A DNA stretch of 64,000 nucleotides from NCBI GenBank assembly GCA_964471115.1, contig CAYYFE010000012.1, positions 1 through 64,000 of the forward strand, read 5' to 3'. Positions 26,519-35,010 of the stretch are shown piece after piece. The stretch is from SYFT01 sp964471115. Lineage in GTDB: Bacteria > Acidobacteriota > Vicinamibacteria > Vicinamibacterales > SCN-69-37. Every line of letters begins with the position of its first letter. Within the stretch, counting starts at the first letter, position 1. The notes beneath the pieces were generated by a model that saw only the letters and a program-made list of their open reading frames with translations, did no database searches and was not told where the DNA came from. The position numbers and the translations under genes are program-made.

Positions 26519-29207
26519 CTGGCAGGCCTTCGTCCGCGCGCAACTGTCGCTGCCGGCGTTGTCGCCCGAGCGCGAGGCGCGCATCGTCCGTGAAGTGGCC
26601 GCCCAGGTCGAGGACTTCTATCAGGACGCCCTCGCCCGGGGCCTGTCCGACGAGGACGCCGACGCCTACGCCCGCGGGCAGGTCACCGACTGGCCCGCGC
26701 TGGCACGCGCGGTGGAACGTGCCGACCGTCCCCACATCCAACCCCGTCTGGCTCGCGCCGCCAATGCGCTCGACGGCCACGACGGCGCTTCAGGAGGTCT
26801 TCTGCAGATGATCGCGCACATCCTTCGTGACTTCAGGTACGGCGTCCGCCAGTTGATCAAGGCGCCCGGTTTCTCCCTGGTCGCCGTCCTGACGCTGGCG
26901 CTGGGCATCGGCGCCACCAGCGCGATCTTCAGCGTCGTCAACGGCGTGCTCCTGCGTCCTCTGCCCTATGCCCAGGCCGACGCGCTGGTGCGGGTGCACG
27001 AGGTGGTGCCGCAGTACGGACGCTTCGCGGTGGCGCCGGCGACGTTCCTCGACTGGCGCTCGCAGAACGGCGTGTTCGAACGAATCGCGGCGTACACCAA
27101 CACGAGCGGCACGATCGCGTGGGAGGACGGACCGGAACGGGTGCTGGGCGCGTCCATCTCGTGGGACCTGTTCGAACTGCTGCAGGTGCCACCGGCGCTC
27201 GGCGGCAGTTTCATCGAAAGCCAGGACGCCCCCGGCGCCAACACCGTGATCGTGATCAGTCACGGCCTCTGGCAGCGCCGCTTCGGCGGAGACCCCGGTG
27301 TCATCGGCCGCGCGGTGAACATGAGCGGGCAGGCGGTCACCATCATCGGCGTCATGCCGGCGGACTTCTACTACCCGACGCGCACGGTCGAGTTCTGGCG
27401 GCCGCTGGCGCTCAATCCCGCCAACGCCTCACGCGGCGCGCACTTCCTGGGCGTCGTGGCCCGGCTCAAGGGGGGAGCGACGGTTGAACGCGCCAACACC
27501 GAGATGGCGGCCCTCTCCGAACGCCTGGCGCGCCAGTACCCGGAGAACAGCGCCGACGAATCGGCCGAAGTCGTCCTGCTGCACGAACAGATTGTCGGCA
27601 CGATCCGGCCGGCGCTGATGACGCTGCTGGTGGCCGTCGGCGTCGTCGTGCTGATTGCGTGTGCCAACGTCGCCAACCTGCTGCTGGTGCGGGCGTCAGT
27701 GCGCGAAAAGGAAGTCGCCATCCGTGCCGCGCTGGGCGCCGGCCGCCAGCGGCTGGTCGCGCAGATGTTGTCGGAAAGCCTGGTGCTGGCGCTCGCCGGC
27801 GGCGGGCTGGGCCTGCTGCTGGCGTGGCTGGCGATTCCCGCGATCCAGACCCTCAGCGCCGGCAGCATTCCACGGGTGATGGATGTGACCATCGACGGCA
27901 CCGTGCTGCTGTTTGCGCTCGGCGCGTCGGTGGTGACCGGCGTGATCTTCGGCGTCGTGCCGGCGCTGCAGATGTCGCGCACCGGCGCGGGCGCCGTGCT
28001 GAAGGAAGGCGGCCGCTCGTCGGTCGGCGCCGGCGGTCGCCTGGTGCGCAGCGGACTGCTGGTCGCGGAAGTGGCGTTGTCGCTGATGCTCGTGGTGGGC
28101 GCGGCGCTGCTGCTGCGCAGTTTCGCGAAACTCACCAGCGTCGATCCGGGCTTCACGCCGGACGGCGTCCTGGCCTTCCAGGTGTCACTGCCTCAGCCGG
28201 CGTACCCGGAAGACACGAACCGGCTGGCCTTCTTCGACACCCTGCTCGAACGGCTCGAGGCCATCCCCTCGGTGACCGACGCAGGCGCGGTGCAGACCCT
28301 GCCGATGCGTGGCGGCTACGTTCTGTCCTTCGAGATCGTGGGCCGCCCCCCGGCCCGCCCGGGCGAAGAGGCGTCCGCCAACCACCGCGTGGTCACGCCG
28401 GACTACTTCTCCACCCTCAACATCCCCGTGCGCCGCGGCCGCGCGTTCACACCGCAGGACACCGCCACGAGTCCGATGGTCGCGGTGGTCGACGAGGCGT
28501 TCGTGCGCCGGCACTTTCCGGATGGCAACGCCCTCGGGCAGCGCATCGACATCGGCAACGGCACGGACGGCGCGTACGAGATCGTCGGCATCGCCGGCAC
28601 GGTGAGTCACGCCGGCCTCGACTCCGACCCAACACCGACGATGTACGTACCGCTGACGCAGGACGTCTTCAGCACCATGTGGGTGGTGACACGCACGGCC
28701 GGAGACCCGGCCGCCTTGACGGGCGATGTGCGGCGGGTGCTCGCCGGCATTGACCGGACCCTGCCGGCGTACTCCATCACGCCGCTGACGACGGTCCTCG
28801 ACGAGTCGGTCGCCCAGCAGCGCTTCTCGATGCTGCTGATCGTCCTGTTCGGCGTCGTCGCGCTGTTTCTGGCGTCCGTCGGGTTGTATGGGGTGGTGGC
28901 ATACACGGTCAGTCTGCGTACGCGGGAGATCGGACTGCGCATGGCCATCGGCGCCCAGCCGCGTGACGTGTTGACGATGGTGATCGGCGGAGGCATGAAG
29001 CTGGCGCTGGCGGGCATCGTGATTGGCATCGGGGGCGCGCTGGCGGCGTCACAACTGGTGGAGTCGCTGCTGTTCAACGTCGAGCCGTCCGACCCGGTCA
29101 GCTACGCGGCCACGGCCGCCCTGCTGCTGGTCATCGCCGCGCTGGCGTGTTACATCCCCGCGCGACGCGCCATGAAGGTGGACCCGATGACCGCGCTGGC
29201 GGAGTGA
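26511..29207 (+). CDS. ADOP-type MacB/FtsX-like permease with N-terminal extension
   Basis: An 898-residue protein. Residues 1 to ~95 are a soluble acidic helical extension (EREARIVREVAAQVEDFYQDAL; LSDEDADAYARGQV) typical of PadR-linked ADOPs. Two MacB_PCD-FtsX units follow (helices at ~120-145, ~370-480, then ~775-895; for example VLTLALGIGATSAIFSVVNG and GVVAYTVSLRTREIGLRMAIG). It ends RRAMKVDPMTALAE. It is inner-membrane and lacks an ATPase partner. Coupled to the PadR by an 8-bp overlap. Confidence 0.9.
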   Translation: MRDWQAFVRAQLSLPALSPEREARIVREVAAQVEDFYQDALARGLSDEDADAYARGQVTDWPALARAVERADRPHIQPRLARAANALDGHDGASGGLLQMIAHILRDFRYGVRQLIKAPGFSLVAVLTLALGIGATSAIFSVVNGVLLRPLPYAQADALVRVHEVVPQYGRFAVAPATFLDWRSQNGVFERIAAYTNTSGTIAWEDGPERVLGASISWDLFELLQVPPALGGSFIESQDAPGANTVIVISHGLWQRRFGGDPGVIGRAVNMSGQAVTIIGVMPADFYYPTRTVEFWRPLALNPANASRGAHFLGVVARLKGGATVERANTEMAALSERLARQYPENSADESAEVVLLHEQIVGTIRPALMTLLVAVGVVVLIACANVANLLLVRASVREKEVAIRAALGAGRQRLVAQMLSESLVLALAGGGLGLLLAWLAIPAIQTLSAGSIPRVMDVTIDGTVLLFALGASVVTGVIFGVVPALQMSRTGAGAVLKEGGRSSVGAGGRLVRSGLLVAEVALSLMLVVGAALLLRSFAKLTSVDPGFTPDGVLAFQVSLPQPAYPEDTNRLAFFDTLLERLEAIPSVTDAGAVQTLPMRGGYVLSFEIVGRPPARPGEEASANHRVVTPDYFSTLNIPVRRGRAFTPQDTATSPMVAVVDEAFVRRHFPDGNALGQRIDIGNGTDGAYEIVGIAGTVSHAGLDSDPTPTMYVPLTQDVFSTMWVVTRTAGDPAALTGDVRRVLAGIDRTLPAYSITPLTTVLDESVAQQRFSMLLIVLFGVVALFLASVGLYGVVAYTVSLRTREIGLRMAIGAQPRDVLTMVIGGGMKLALAGIVIGIGGALAASQLVESLLFNVEPSDPVSYAATAALLLVIAALACYIPARRAMKVDPMTALAE

Positions 29208-29223
29208 ACGTCGGGCGCGCGGG

Positions 29224-29229
29224 TAGAAT
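29224..29229 (+). promoter_or_regulatory. -10-like box (TAGAAT) 6 nt before ATG
   Basis: TAGAAT, 6 nt, ATG at 29236, no Shine-Dalgarno sequence and no clear -35: leaderless pattern. Confidence 0.55.
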
Positions 29230-29235
29230 GCCCGC

Positions 29236-31158
29236 ATGCAACCAGGCAGACCACGCGCCGCCCGGGACGCGGCGCTGGTCGGCGCTGCGGCAACGGTGCT
29301 GGCGGCCGCCATCGCCTGGCCGGTCCTGCTCAGCCCATCCACGCGGCTGATCGGCGACGAAATCGTCGGGCGACATCCCGATCCCTTCGTGTTGGCGCGC
29401 CAGTTCGAGCTGGGGCAGATCCCGCCGCCGTACCTGCAGCCGGCGGTGGACTGGCCGGCGATGGCGCTTGCGCGCCTGACCGACGGCATCACGGCCCACA
29501 ACATCGTCACGCTTGTCTCGTTTCCGCTGGCGGCGCTGTTCACCTACCTGCTGGTGATCGAGCTGACGCGGTCGCGCGTGGCGGCGGTCGGCGCGGCGTT
29601 GTGGTTCACCTGGGCGCCGGTGCACACGGCGCACGCCGCGTATCACGCGCACATCGCGCAGGTGCAGTGGTGGCCGTTGGCGCTCTGGGCGCTGCTGCGC
29701 GCCGTGCGCGGTCCGGTGGCGCGCGGCGTGCCGGCCGCACTGGCATCACTCGTCCTGCTGGCCGCTGCGTCGTGGTACTGGGCCTGGTTTGCCGTGTTGC
29801 TGGCGCCGGTGGCCGTCGCGGCCTCGGCGTGGTTCCGGCCGGTACCAGAGGAACGCCTCGATCGCACCGCCCTCGTGACTTTGCTCGCCTGTCTGGCGGC
29901 ACTCGCGGTGGCGGCGGTGGCGGTGGCAACCAGCCAGTCGGTCGGCACGCCGGCGGTGGGCGCTGATGACCTGCAGTGGTACAGCGCCCGCTGGATGAGC
30001 CTGATTCTGCCCGCCGTGACCCACCCCTGGCTGGGCGAGACCGTCGCGGCCTACTGGGCCCGGCAGGATGTTGGTCCTGGCGTCCTCGAACAGCAGGTGG
30101 GCCCAGCCGTCACCACACTCGTGCTGGCGGCCGTGGGTGTGGCGGCCTGGTGGCGATCGCCGCGCCAGCCGTTGTTGACGGCGGTGCCCTGGCTGCTGAT
30201 CGTCGGCGGCGCGGGAGCCGTGGTGGCGGTTCACGGCGCGGATCTGGCCGGCGGTGTCGCCCCGATGTTTCGCGCCTATGCGCGCGCCGGCGTGGTGACC
30301 ACACTGACACTGGCTGTGCTGGCCGGAGTTGGGCTCGCGGTCATCGGACGCGGCCCGATGGGACGCGCCGCGGTGGTCGTGTTGCTGATCTGTGGCGCAC
30401 TCGAACTGCTGCCGGCCGCGCGCCAGTGGCGCCCGATTTGGCCGACCCCGGCGCATGCCTGGGTGGCCGAACATACGCCCGGCGCCGGGCTGCTCGACTG
30501 CACCGCTCCCGGTCGCATCTACGCCGCGTCGGTGCGCCCGGTCATGGGCGATCGCGTGCGGTTCAGAGAGGCGCCGTTCGACGACTGCGCGGCGCCGGAA
30601 CTGGGCGGCATGCTCGCCGCGCACGGAGTGCGCTACGTCATCCTGCGGCGATCGCTGCGCGAGGCCCAGTGGCTCGACCACGGCGGCTCACTGGACGGCC
30701 TCGAGCGGGCGGCCGAATTCCCGGAGGCGCTCGTCATTGTCGTCACGGCGCCGCCCGCCAGCGTGTACACGACTCATGCCGGAGCCCTGTCGGTCCGGCA
30801 GTTCGACGGCCCGGCCACCTGGCGGCTGATGCCGCAGACGCCGACGGAATGGCTGGTCATGAACCGCCACTCGTCGCCCGTACACGCCGTGTTGGAAGTG
30901 ATGGCCTCGGCGACCGCGGACCCGAGGACCCTGCGCGTTCAGCTGGGTGACCAGACGGTCAGCGCACGGGTCGGGCCCCACGGCACGTATGAGCTTGGTC
31001 CGCTGATGTTGCCGCCGGGTGAGTCACGCCTCACCGTGTTGATGGACCCGGACGATGCGCGGACGGACTCGACGATCCGCCTCGAGCGCTGGCAGTGGAT
31101 CCCGCAGCAGGCGGAAACGGTCCTACTGGGCGGCCTGACGCGACCGCGCGTCCGTTGA
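29236..31158 (+). CDS. Polytopic membrane protein, possibly GT-C-type glycosyltransferase
   Basis: A 640-residue protein with about ten to eleven membrane helices in residues ~10-400 and a mostly extracytoplasmic C-terminal third of beta-rich character (LRVQLGDQTVSARVGPHGTYELGP). An acidic loop after the first helix (LIGDEIVGRHPDPFVLARQFE) and the helix layout recall the GT-C fold of polyprenyl-phosphate-sugar glycosyltransferases. I could not identify the family, so this is a tentative reading. Its 3' end overlaps the convergent sorting-signal protein gene by 36 bp. Confidence 0.55.
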   Translation: MQPGRPRAARDAALVGAAATVLAAAIAWPVLLSPSTRLIGDEIVGRHPDPFVLARQFELGQIPPPYLQPAVDWPAMALARLTDGITAHNIVTLVSFPLAALFTYLLVIELTRSRVAAVGAALWFTWAPVHTAHAAYHAHIAQVQWWPLALWALLRAVRGPVARGVPAALASLVLLAAASWYWAWFAVLLAPVAVAASAWFRPVPEERLDRTALVTLLACLAALAVAAVAVATSQSVGTPAVGADDLQWYSARWMSLILPAVTHPWLGETVAAYWARQDVGPGVLEQQVGPAVTTLVLAAVGVAAWWRSPRQPLLTAVPWLLIVGGAGAVVAVHGADLAGGVAPMFRAYARAGVVTTLTLAVLAGVGLAVIGRGPMGRAAVVVLLICGALELLPAARQWRPIWPTPAHAWVAEHTPGAGLLDCTAPGRIYAASVRPVMGDRVRFREAPFDDCAAPELGGMLAAHGVRYVILRRSLREAQWLDHGGSLDGLERAAEFPEALVIVVTAPPASVYTTHAGALSVRQFDGPATWRLMPQTPTEWLVMNRHSSPVHAVLEVMASATADPRTLRVQLGDQTVSARVGPHGTYELGPLMLPPGESRLTVLMDPDDARTDSTIRLERWQWIPQQAETVLLGGLTRPRVR

Positions 31159-31962
31159 GAGCCGCCAGGCGCCGTACAGGCCCAGCAGCGTCAGCAGGAT
31201 GGCGCGCGCGATGGCGCCCAGCGACGGAACGGCCGGCGCCGCCACCGGAGGTCCGCTGAAGAACTCGCCATCGGGCACGCCGTTGCCGTCCAGGTCGGGC
31301 ACGACGGTGTCGCCGGAGCCGTCTCCATTGGTGTCGGCCAGCGGGATGAAGATCTGGGCGGCCCCGCCGCACGTGTCGTCGCGCACACCCAGCGAACTGG
31401 CCTGCGACCACGGAATGCTGACGTATTCATTCCCCGAGCCGTAAAACGTGAAACCCACCGAGGCAGTCACCGCGCCGCCGATCATCAGCAGATCGGTGAT
31501 GCCATCCGAGTTCTGATCCACCAGCGACATCGAGCCGGTGCGCGGCGCGCCGCCGAGCAGGCTGGTCTGTTCATACGAGAACGAGGATGCGGCCGCGCCG
31601 CTCGACGTCTGGACCGTGAGCGACTGCGTGAGATTCCCGTTCTGCCGGGTCAGCGTGTGGAAACGCCCGCCGATCTGATTGGACAACTGCACCTGATTGT
31701 TCGGGTTGCCGGGGTCACACGCCGACCACCGCGAGTTGACCGTGATGGTATTGCCCACCCTGGTCGTCGTGATGCTTTCGTCGCCGCCGCCTGGCGACGA
31801 GTCGCCGCTGGCATCGACGCGCACCGGGAAGTTCGGTCCCACCATGCGCATCGGAGCCTGCGCCTGCACGGTGCCGGTCAACGGCGGCGCGGAAACAATC
31901 GCGTACACCACCGGCGCGGCCAGCGCGGCCGTCCACAGCATCTGTCGAAGTTGTGCGGTCAC
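31123..31962 (-). CDS. Secreted protein with C-terminal IPTL/CTERM-like sorting tail; putative exosortase substrate
   Basis: A 279-residue protein with an N-terminal signal peptide (LRQMLWTAALAAPVVYAIVSAPP). The body carries calcium-loop-like repeats (DQNSDGITD; DTNGDGSGDTVVPDLDGNG). The C-terminus has the three-part layout of exosortase substrates: a short motif VPSLG, one hydrophobic helix (AIARAILLTLLGLYGAW) and a basic tail with Arg residues. This resembles IPTL-CTERM/PEP-CTERM tails; the fit to a defined motif is only partial. Start GTG lies 7 nt after TATACT. A tandem exosortase-like gene is ~10 kb away in this window. Confidence 0.65.
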   Translation of the reverse strand: MTAQLRQMLWTAALAAPVVYAIVSAPPLTGTVQAQAPMRMVGPNFPVRVDASGDSSPGGGDESITTTRVGNTITVNSRWSACDPGNPNNQVQLSNQIGGRFHTLTRQNGNLTQSLTVQTSSGAAASSFSYEQTSLLGGAPRTGSMSLVDQNSDGITDLLMIGGAVTASVGFTFYGSGNEYVSIPWSQASSLGVRDDTCGGAAQIFIPLADTNGDGSGDTVVPDLDGNGVPDGEFFSGPPVAAPAVPSLGAIARAILLTLLGLYGAWRLSTDARSRQAAQ

Positions 31963-31968
31963 GGCCGG

Positions 31969-31975
31969 TAGTATA
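31969..31975. promoter_or_regulatory. Shared symmetric -10 element (TAGTATA) between divergent genes
   Basis: TAGTAT on the plus strand ends 5 nt before the waaA ATG (31980). TATACT on the minus strand ends 7 nt before the sorting-tail gene GTG (31962). The two boxes overlap almost completely, so one element may fire both ways and give two leaderless mRNAs. Confidence 0.55.
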
Positions 31976-31979
31976 AGCG

Positions 31980-33236
31980 ATGCTCGTTTACGGGGCGATG
32001 GCCGCCGCGGCCGTCTGGAGCGTCGGCGTCCCGATGACCGCGGTCCAGATCCTCGCTCGCCGCCTGCCGGCCTCCGCCCTGGCGGATCGGTTGGGCCGGA
32101 ACCGCCCGGTCCTCGACACGCGCCCGTTCCTCATCCACGGCGTTTCGGCGGGCGAAGTGCAGGCGGCGGCGCCGCTCGTCGACGCGCTGCGCCGCCTCGC
32201 GCCCGCCCGTCCGGTGCTGCTGACCACCGGCACGGCCGATGGTTGGCGCGTGGCGACCCGCCTGCGTGAAACATGGGGTGCCCAGGTCCACATCGGATGG
32301 CTGCCGTGGGATCGGCCGTCAGCGATGCGTCGGTGGATCGGCGCGATCCGCCCCGCCGCGGTCGGCGTCATCGAAACCGAACTGTGGCCAGGGCTGTTTG
32401 CGGCCTGCAGGGCGGACGCGATCCCGCTGTTCGTCATCAGCGGCCGCCTGCGGCCGCGTGATGTGGAGCGCTACCGGTGGCTCGGAGCGTGGTGGCGCCG
32501 GGTCATGGCGATGCCCGCCGCCATCCTCGCGCAGGACGACGACCAGGCCCGCGCGTTTCGCGCCATCGGCGCGCCGACGGACCGCGTCGACGTCGGCGGC
32601 AATCTGAAACTCGATACAGGCACTGTCGTCGAGCCGACACGCGGCCGGCGTCCTCACATCATCGCCGGCAGCACACATGCGCCTGAGGAGATCTGGATTC
32701 TGGACGCGGTCGCCGCTCTGCGCGCCGAGGGACTGGTCTGCGATCTCACGCTGGCGCCGCGCCACCGCCATCGGGCCCCGGCGGTGCGGCGCGCCGCGGC
32801 GGCTCGTGGTCTGGGCGACGCCCGCGTCATCGACACCATGGGGCAGCTGCGCGACCTGTATTCCACCGCGGACCTCGCCGTGATGGGAGGGACGCTGGCG
32901 CCGATCGGCGGCCACAACATCGTCGAACCGGCGTCGGCCGGCTGCGCCGTGGTGATTGGGCCGCACGTGCACCTCATCAGTCCACTCGTCGCCGGGCTGC
33001 GGGAGGCCGGCGCGCTGGTCGAGTTGCCCGCGGACGGGTCGCCTTCAGCCGCGCTCGCCGACGTGTTGCGCGCGCTGTTGCGTGATCCGGAGCGCCGCCG
33101 GGCCCTGGGACGTCGCGCCCGCGCCTGGTGTGCGGCGCAGCGCGGGGCGGCGGAACACGCGGCGCGGCGGCTGGTCGACGCCGCCGGCCCGGGTCAGCCG
33201 GCGGCCGGGTCGCCGAGCCAGGACAACACACGCTGA
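31980..33236 (+). CDS. waaA: 3-deoxy-D-manno-octulosonic acid (Kdo) transferase
   Basis: A 418-residue GT30 enzyme that adds Kdo from CMP-Kdo to a lipid A precursor at the inner membrane. It has a short N-terminal anchor, HGVSAGEVQAA with the presumed catalytic Glu59, ETELWPGL, the hinge-proximal IIAGSTHAPEE and the donor-site motif MGGTLAPIGGHNIVEPAS. The length matches typical WaaA (~425). Its 3' end overlaps the convergent GT4 gene of the lipid operon by 43 bp. It implies the organism builds a Kdo-containing lipid A. Confidence 0.9.
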   Translation: MLVYGAMAAAAVWSVGVPMTAVQILARRLPASALADRLGRNRPVLDTRPFLIHGVSAGEVQAAAPLVDALRRLAPARPVLLTTGTADGWRVATRLRETWGAQVHIGWLPWDRPSAMRRWIGAIRPAAVGVIETELWPGLFAACRADAIPLFVISGRLRPRDVERYRWLGAWWRRVMAMPAAILAQDDDQARAFRAIGAPTDRVDVGGNLKLDTGTVVEPTRGRRPHIIAGSTHAPEEIWILDAVAALRAEGLVCDLTLAPRHRHRAPAVRRAAAARGLGDARVIDTMGQLRDLYSTADLAVMGGTLAPIGGHNIVEPASAGCAVVIGPHVHLISPLVAGLREAGALVELPADGSPSAALADVLRALLRDPERRRALGRRARAWCAAQRGAAEHAARRLVDAAGPGQPAAGSPSQDNTR

Positions 33237-34249
33237 ACGTTCGCGCCAAAGTCGAGGGTCGCGCCGGTTTCCGCCGCGGCGGCGGCCGCCGCCGCGCGGG
33301 TGTCGGGGTGGCGCAGCAAGCCGATGGCGTGTGCCATCGCGTCGTCATCACTGATGATCCAGCCGTTGACGCCGGGGCGCAGCCACTCTGACGCCCCACA
33401 CTCGGGCGTCGTGATCACGGCGCACCCGCACGCGAGCGCCTCCGCCACGACACGCGGGCAGGGATCGTAGTACGCGGGATGCAGCAGCACGTCGTGTGCT
33501 CGATACAGATCCGGCATACGCGCCGCCGGAATGACCCCCGCAACCTGCACGCGTGCCGCCACGCCAAGGCGCCGCGCCAGGCGCTGATACCGCGCGGCCG
33601 GGCCCCGGCCCGCCACCGTCAAGGTGACATCGGGATGGCGCGCCAGTGCACCGATCGCGCGCGCGAGTCCCTTCAACGCAAAGTGGTGGCCCGCAAACAA
33701 CGCCCGGACGCCGCCCTCGCCGGCCACGCGCCCACGCGCATGGAACCGCGCGAGGTCAATGCCCGGGCGGTCCACCGTGACACGCGCGCGGTCCGCGCCG
33801 TAGCGATCGACGGCCAGCGCCGCGTCACGCTCGGCAAAGGCCATGATCCGCACACGGCCATCCCCCAGCAGCGCGCGTTCGCGCGCCAGCAGCCAGCGCC
33901 GCCACGTGTTCAGGCGAGTGGCGGCCGGAGCCAGCCGCCGGCGCAGCGCCGACGGGAACGCCCGCCCCTCGGCCGCGAACGATTCGGCCAGCAGCCCCGA
34001 GTGCATCTGGTAGTGGGTGGCGCCGGCGATCGGCTCGAAGGTGAGCACGGGCGCGCGCGGGTGCGCCGCGCGCCAGCGCGCCACGAAGCGCTCCACCCTC
34101 CTCACCGCGACCAGTCCTCGGCCGACGGTCGCCACCTGCACGTCCACACCCCGCTGCCTCGCGGCCGCCACGAACTCCGCGGCGTACCGCTCGCGCCCGC
34201 CGCCGTCAAGATCGATTCTCGGCGACACGAGCAGCAGCGGCGCACTCAC
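33194..34249 (-). CDS. GT4-family glycosyltransferase
   Basis: A 351-residue GT-B enzyme. The N-terminal acceptor domain begins LLLVSPRIDLDGGGRERYAAEF with the Gly-rich loop. The C-terminal donor domain has LFAGHHFALKGLARAIGAL, VTLTVAGRG and EALACGCAVITTPECGASEWL (the EX7E region). It would transfer a sugar from a nucleotide-sugar to a lipid or glycan in the cytoplasm. It is the last gene of the overlapping operon; GTG start overlaps the reductase stop (GTGA). Longer upstream frame is out-of-family and rejected. Confidence 0.85.
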   Translation of the reverse strand: MSAPLLLVSPRIDLDGGGRERYAAEFVAAARQRGVDVQVATVGRGLVAVRRVERFVARWRAAHPRAPVLTFEPIAGATHYQMHSGLLAESFAAEGRAFPSALRRRLAPAATRLNTWRRWLLARERALLGDGRVRIMAFAERDAALAVDRYGADRARVTVDRPGIDLARFHARGRVAGEGGVRALFAGHHFALKGLARAIGALARHPDVTLTVAGRGPAARYQRLARRLGVAARVQVAGVIPAARMPDLYRAHDVLLHPAYYDPCPRVVAEALACGCAVITTPECGASEWLRPGVNGWIISDDDAMAHAIGLLRHPDTRAAAAAAAAETGATLDFGANVQRVLSWLGDPAAG

Positions 34250-35010
34250 CACCGGATACTCGCGCCGCGATCGACGACCAGTGTCTGGCCGTTGATGCCA
34301 TCGGCCAGCGGACTGCACAGCAGCAGGACGGCGCGCGCCACGTCTTCGGCGGGCGGAATCCGTCCGTCCGGCGACCGCGCGATCGCACCGGCCGCCAACG
34401 CGTCAAAACCAGGATGCTGCCGCACGGAGGGCAGGTCGAGCAGGCCGGCCGTCACGGCGTTTACGCGGACGCCGTCGGCGCCCAGTTCGGCGGCGAGATA
34501 CCGCACCGTGGCTTCCAGCGCGGCCTTCGAGATGCCGATGGCGCCATACGACGGCACGACGCGCGCGCTGCCCAGACTCGACACGGCGATGATGCGGCCG
34601 GCGGCCGTGGTCAGCGGGCCGCGCAGACGCTGCGCACACAACAGGAGCGCCCGCGCGTTGACGTGCATCGTCAGGTCCCACTGGTTGGCGCGAACGTCGA
34701 GCACCGGTTTGAACGATCCGATGGCCGCGTTGTGCACCAGGATGTCGAGACGCGGCCCCATCGTCTCGGCCAGCCGCGCGATCTCGTCGGGCCTGGCCAG
34801 ATTGGCCGGCGCCAGCGTGGCCTGCCCGCCGCCGGCGACGATGGCCGCGGCCACGTCCTCGGCGGCGGCGCGTCCGCGCACGAAGTTGAGGTGCACATGC
34901 GCGCCCGCCTCGGCCAGCACGCGCGCGATCACGGCGCCCAGCCCCCGTGAGGCGCCGGTCACCAGCGCGACCTGACCTGACAAATCACCGGACAAATGAC
35001 GGGACGTCAT
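34246..35010 (-). CDS. FabL-like enoyl-ACP reductase (SDR family)
   Basis: A 254-residue short-chain dehydrogenase. Cofactor motif TGASRGLG, then NAAIGSF and the catalytic VSSLGSARVVPSYGAIGISK. The Tyr-to-Lys spacing is YX6K, as in FabI/FabL enoyl reductases, not the YX3K of FabG ketoreductases. WDLTMHVNARALLLCAQ and SKAALEATVRYLAAEL closely resemble Bacillus FabL. It would reduce trans-2-enoyl-ACP with NAD(P)H, giving a saturated chain; a ketoreductase role cannot be excluded. ATG at 35010 has GGAGG 9 nt upstream and overlaps the LpxL-like gene by 26 bp. Confidence 0.8.
   Translation of the reverse strand: MTSRHLSGDLSGQVALVTGASRGLGAVIARVLAEAGAHVHLNFVRGRAAAEDVAAAIVAGGGQATLAPANLARPDEIARLAETMGPRLDILVHNAAIGSFKPVLDVRANQWDLTMHVNARALLLCAQRLRGPLTTAAGRIIAVSSLGSARVVPSYGAIGISKAALEATVRYLAAELGADGVRVNAVTAGLLDLPSVRQHPGFDALAAGAIARSPDGRIPPAEDVARAVLLLCSPLADGINGQTLVVDRGASIRW

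Noticed and set aside
26045..26584. Minus-strand open frame with repeated SAECGVR peptides
   Set aside because: The peptide repeat is only the translation of the heptamer DNA repeat plus the antisense of the PadR gene.
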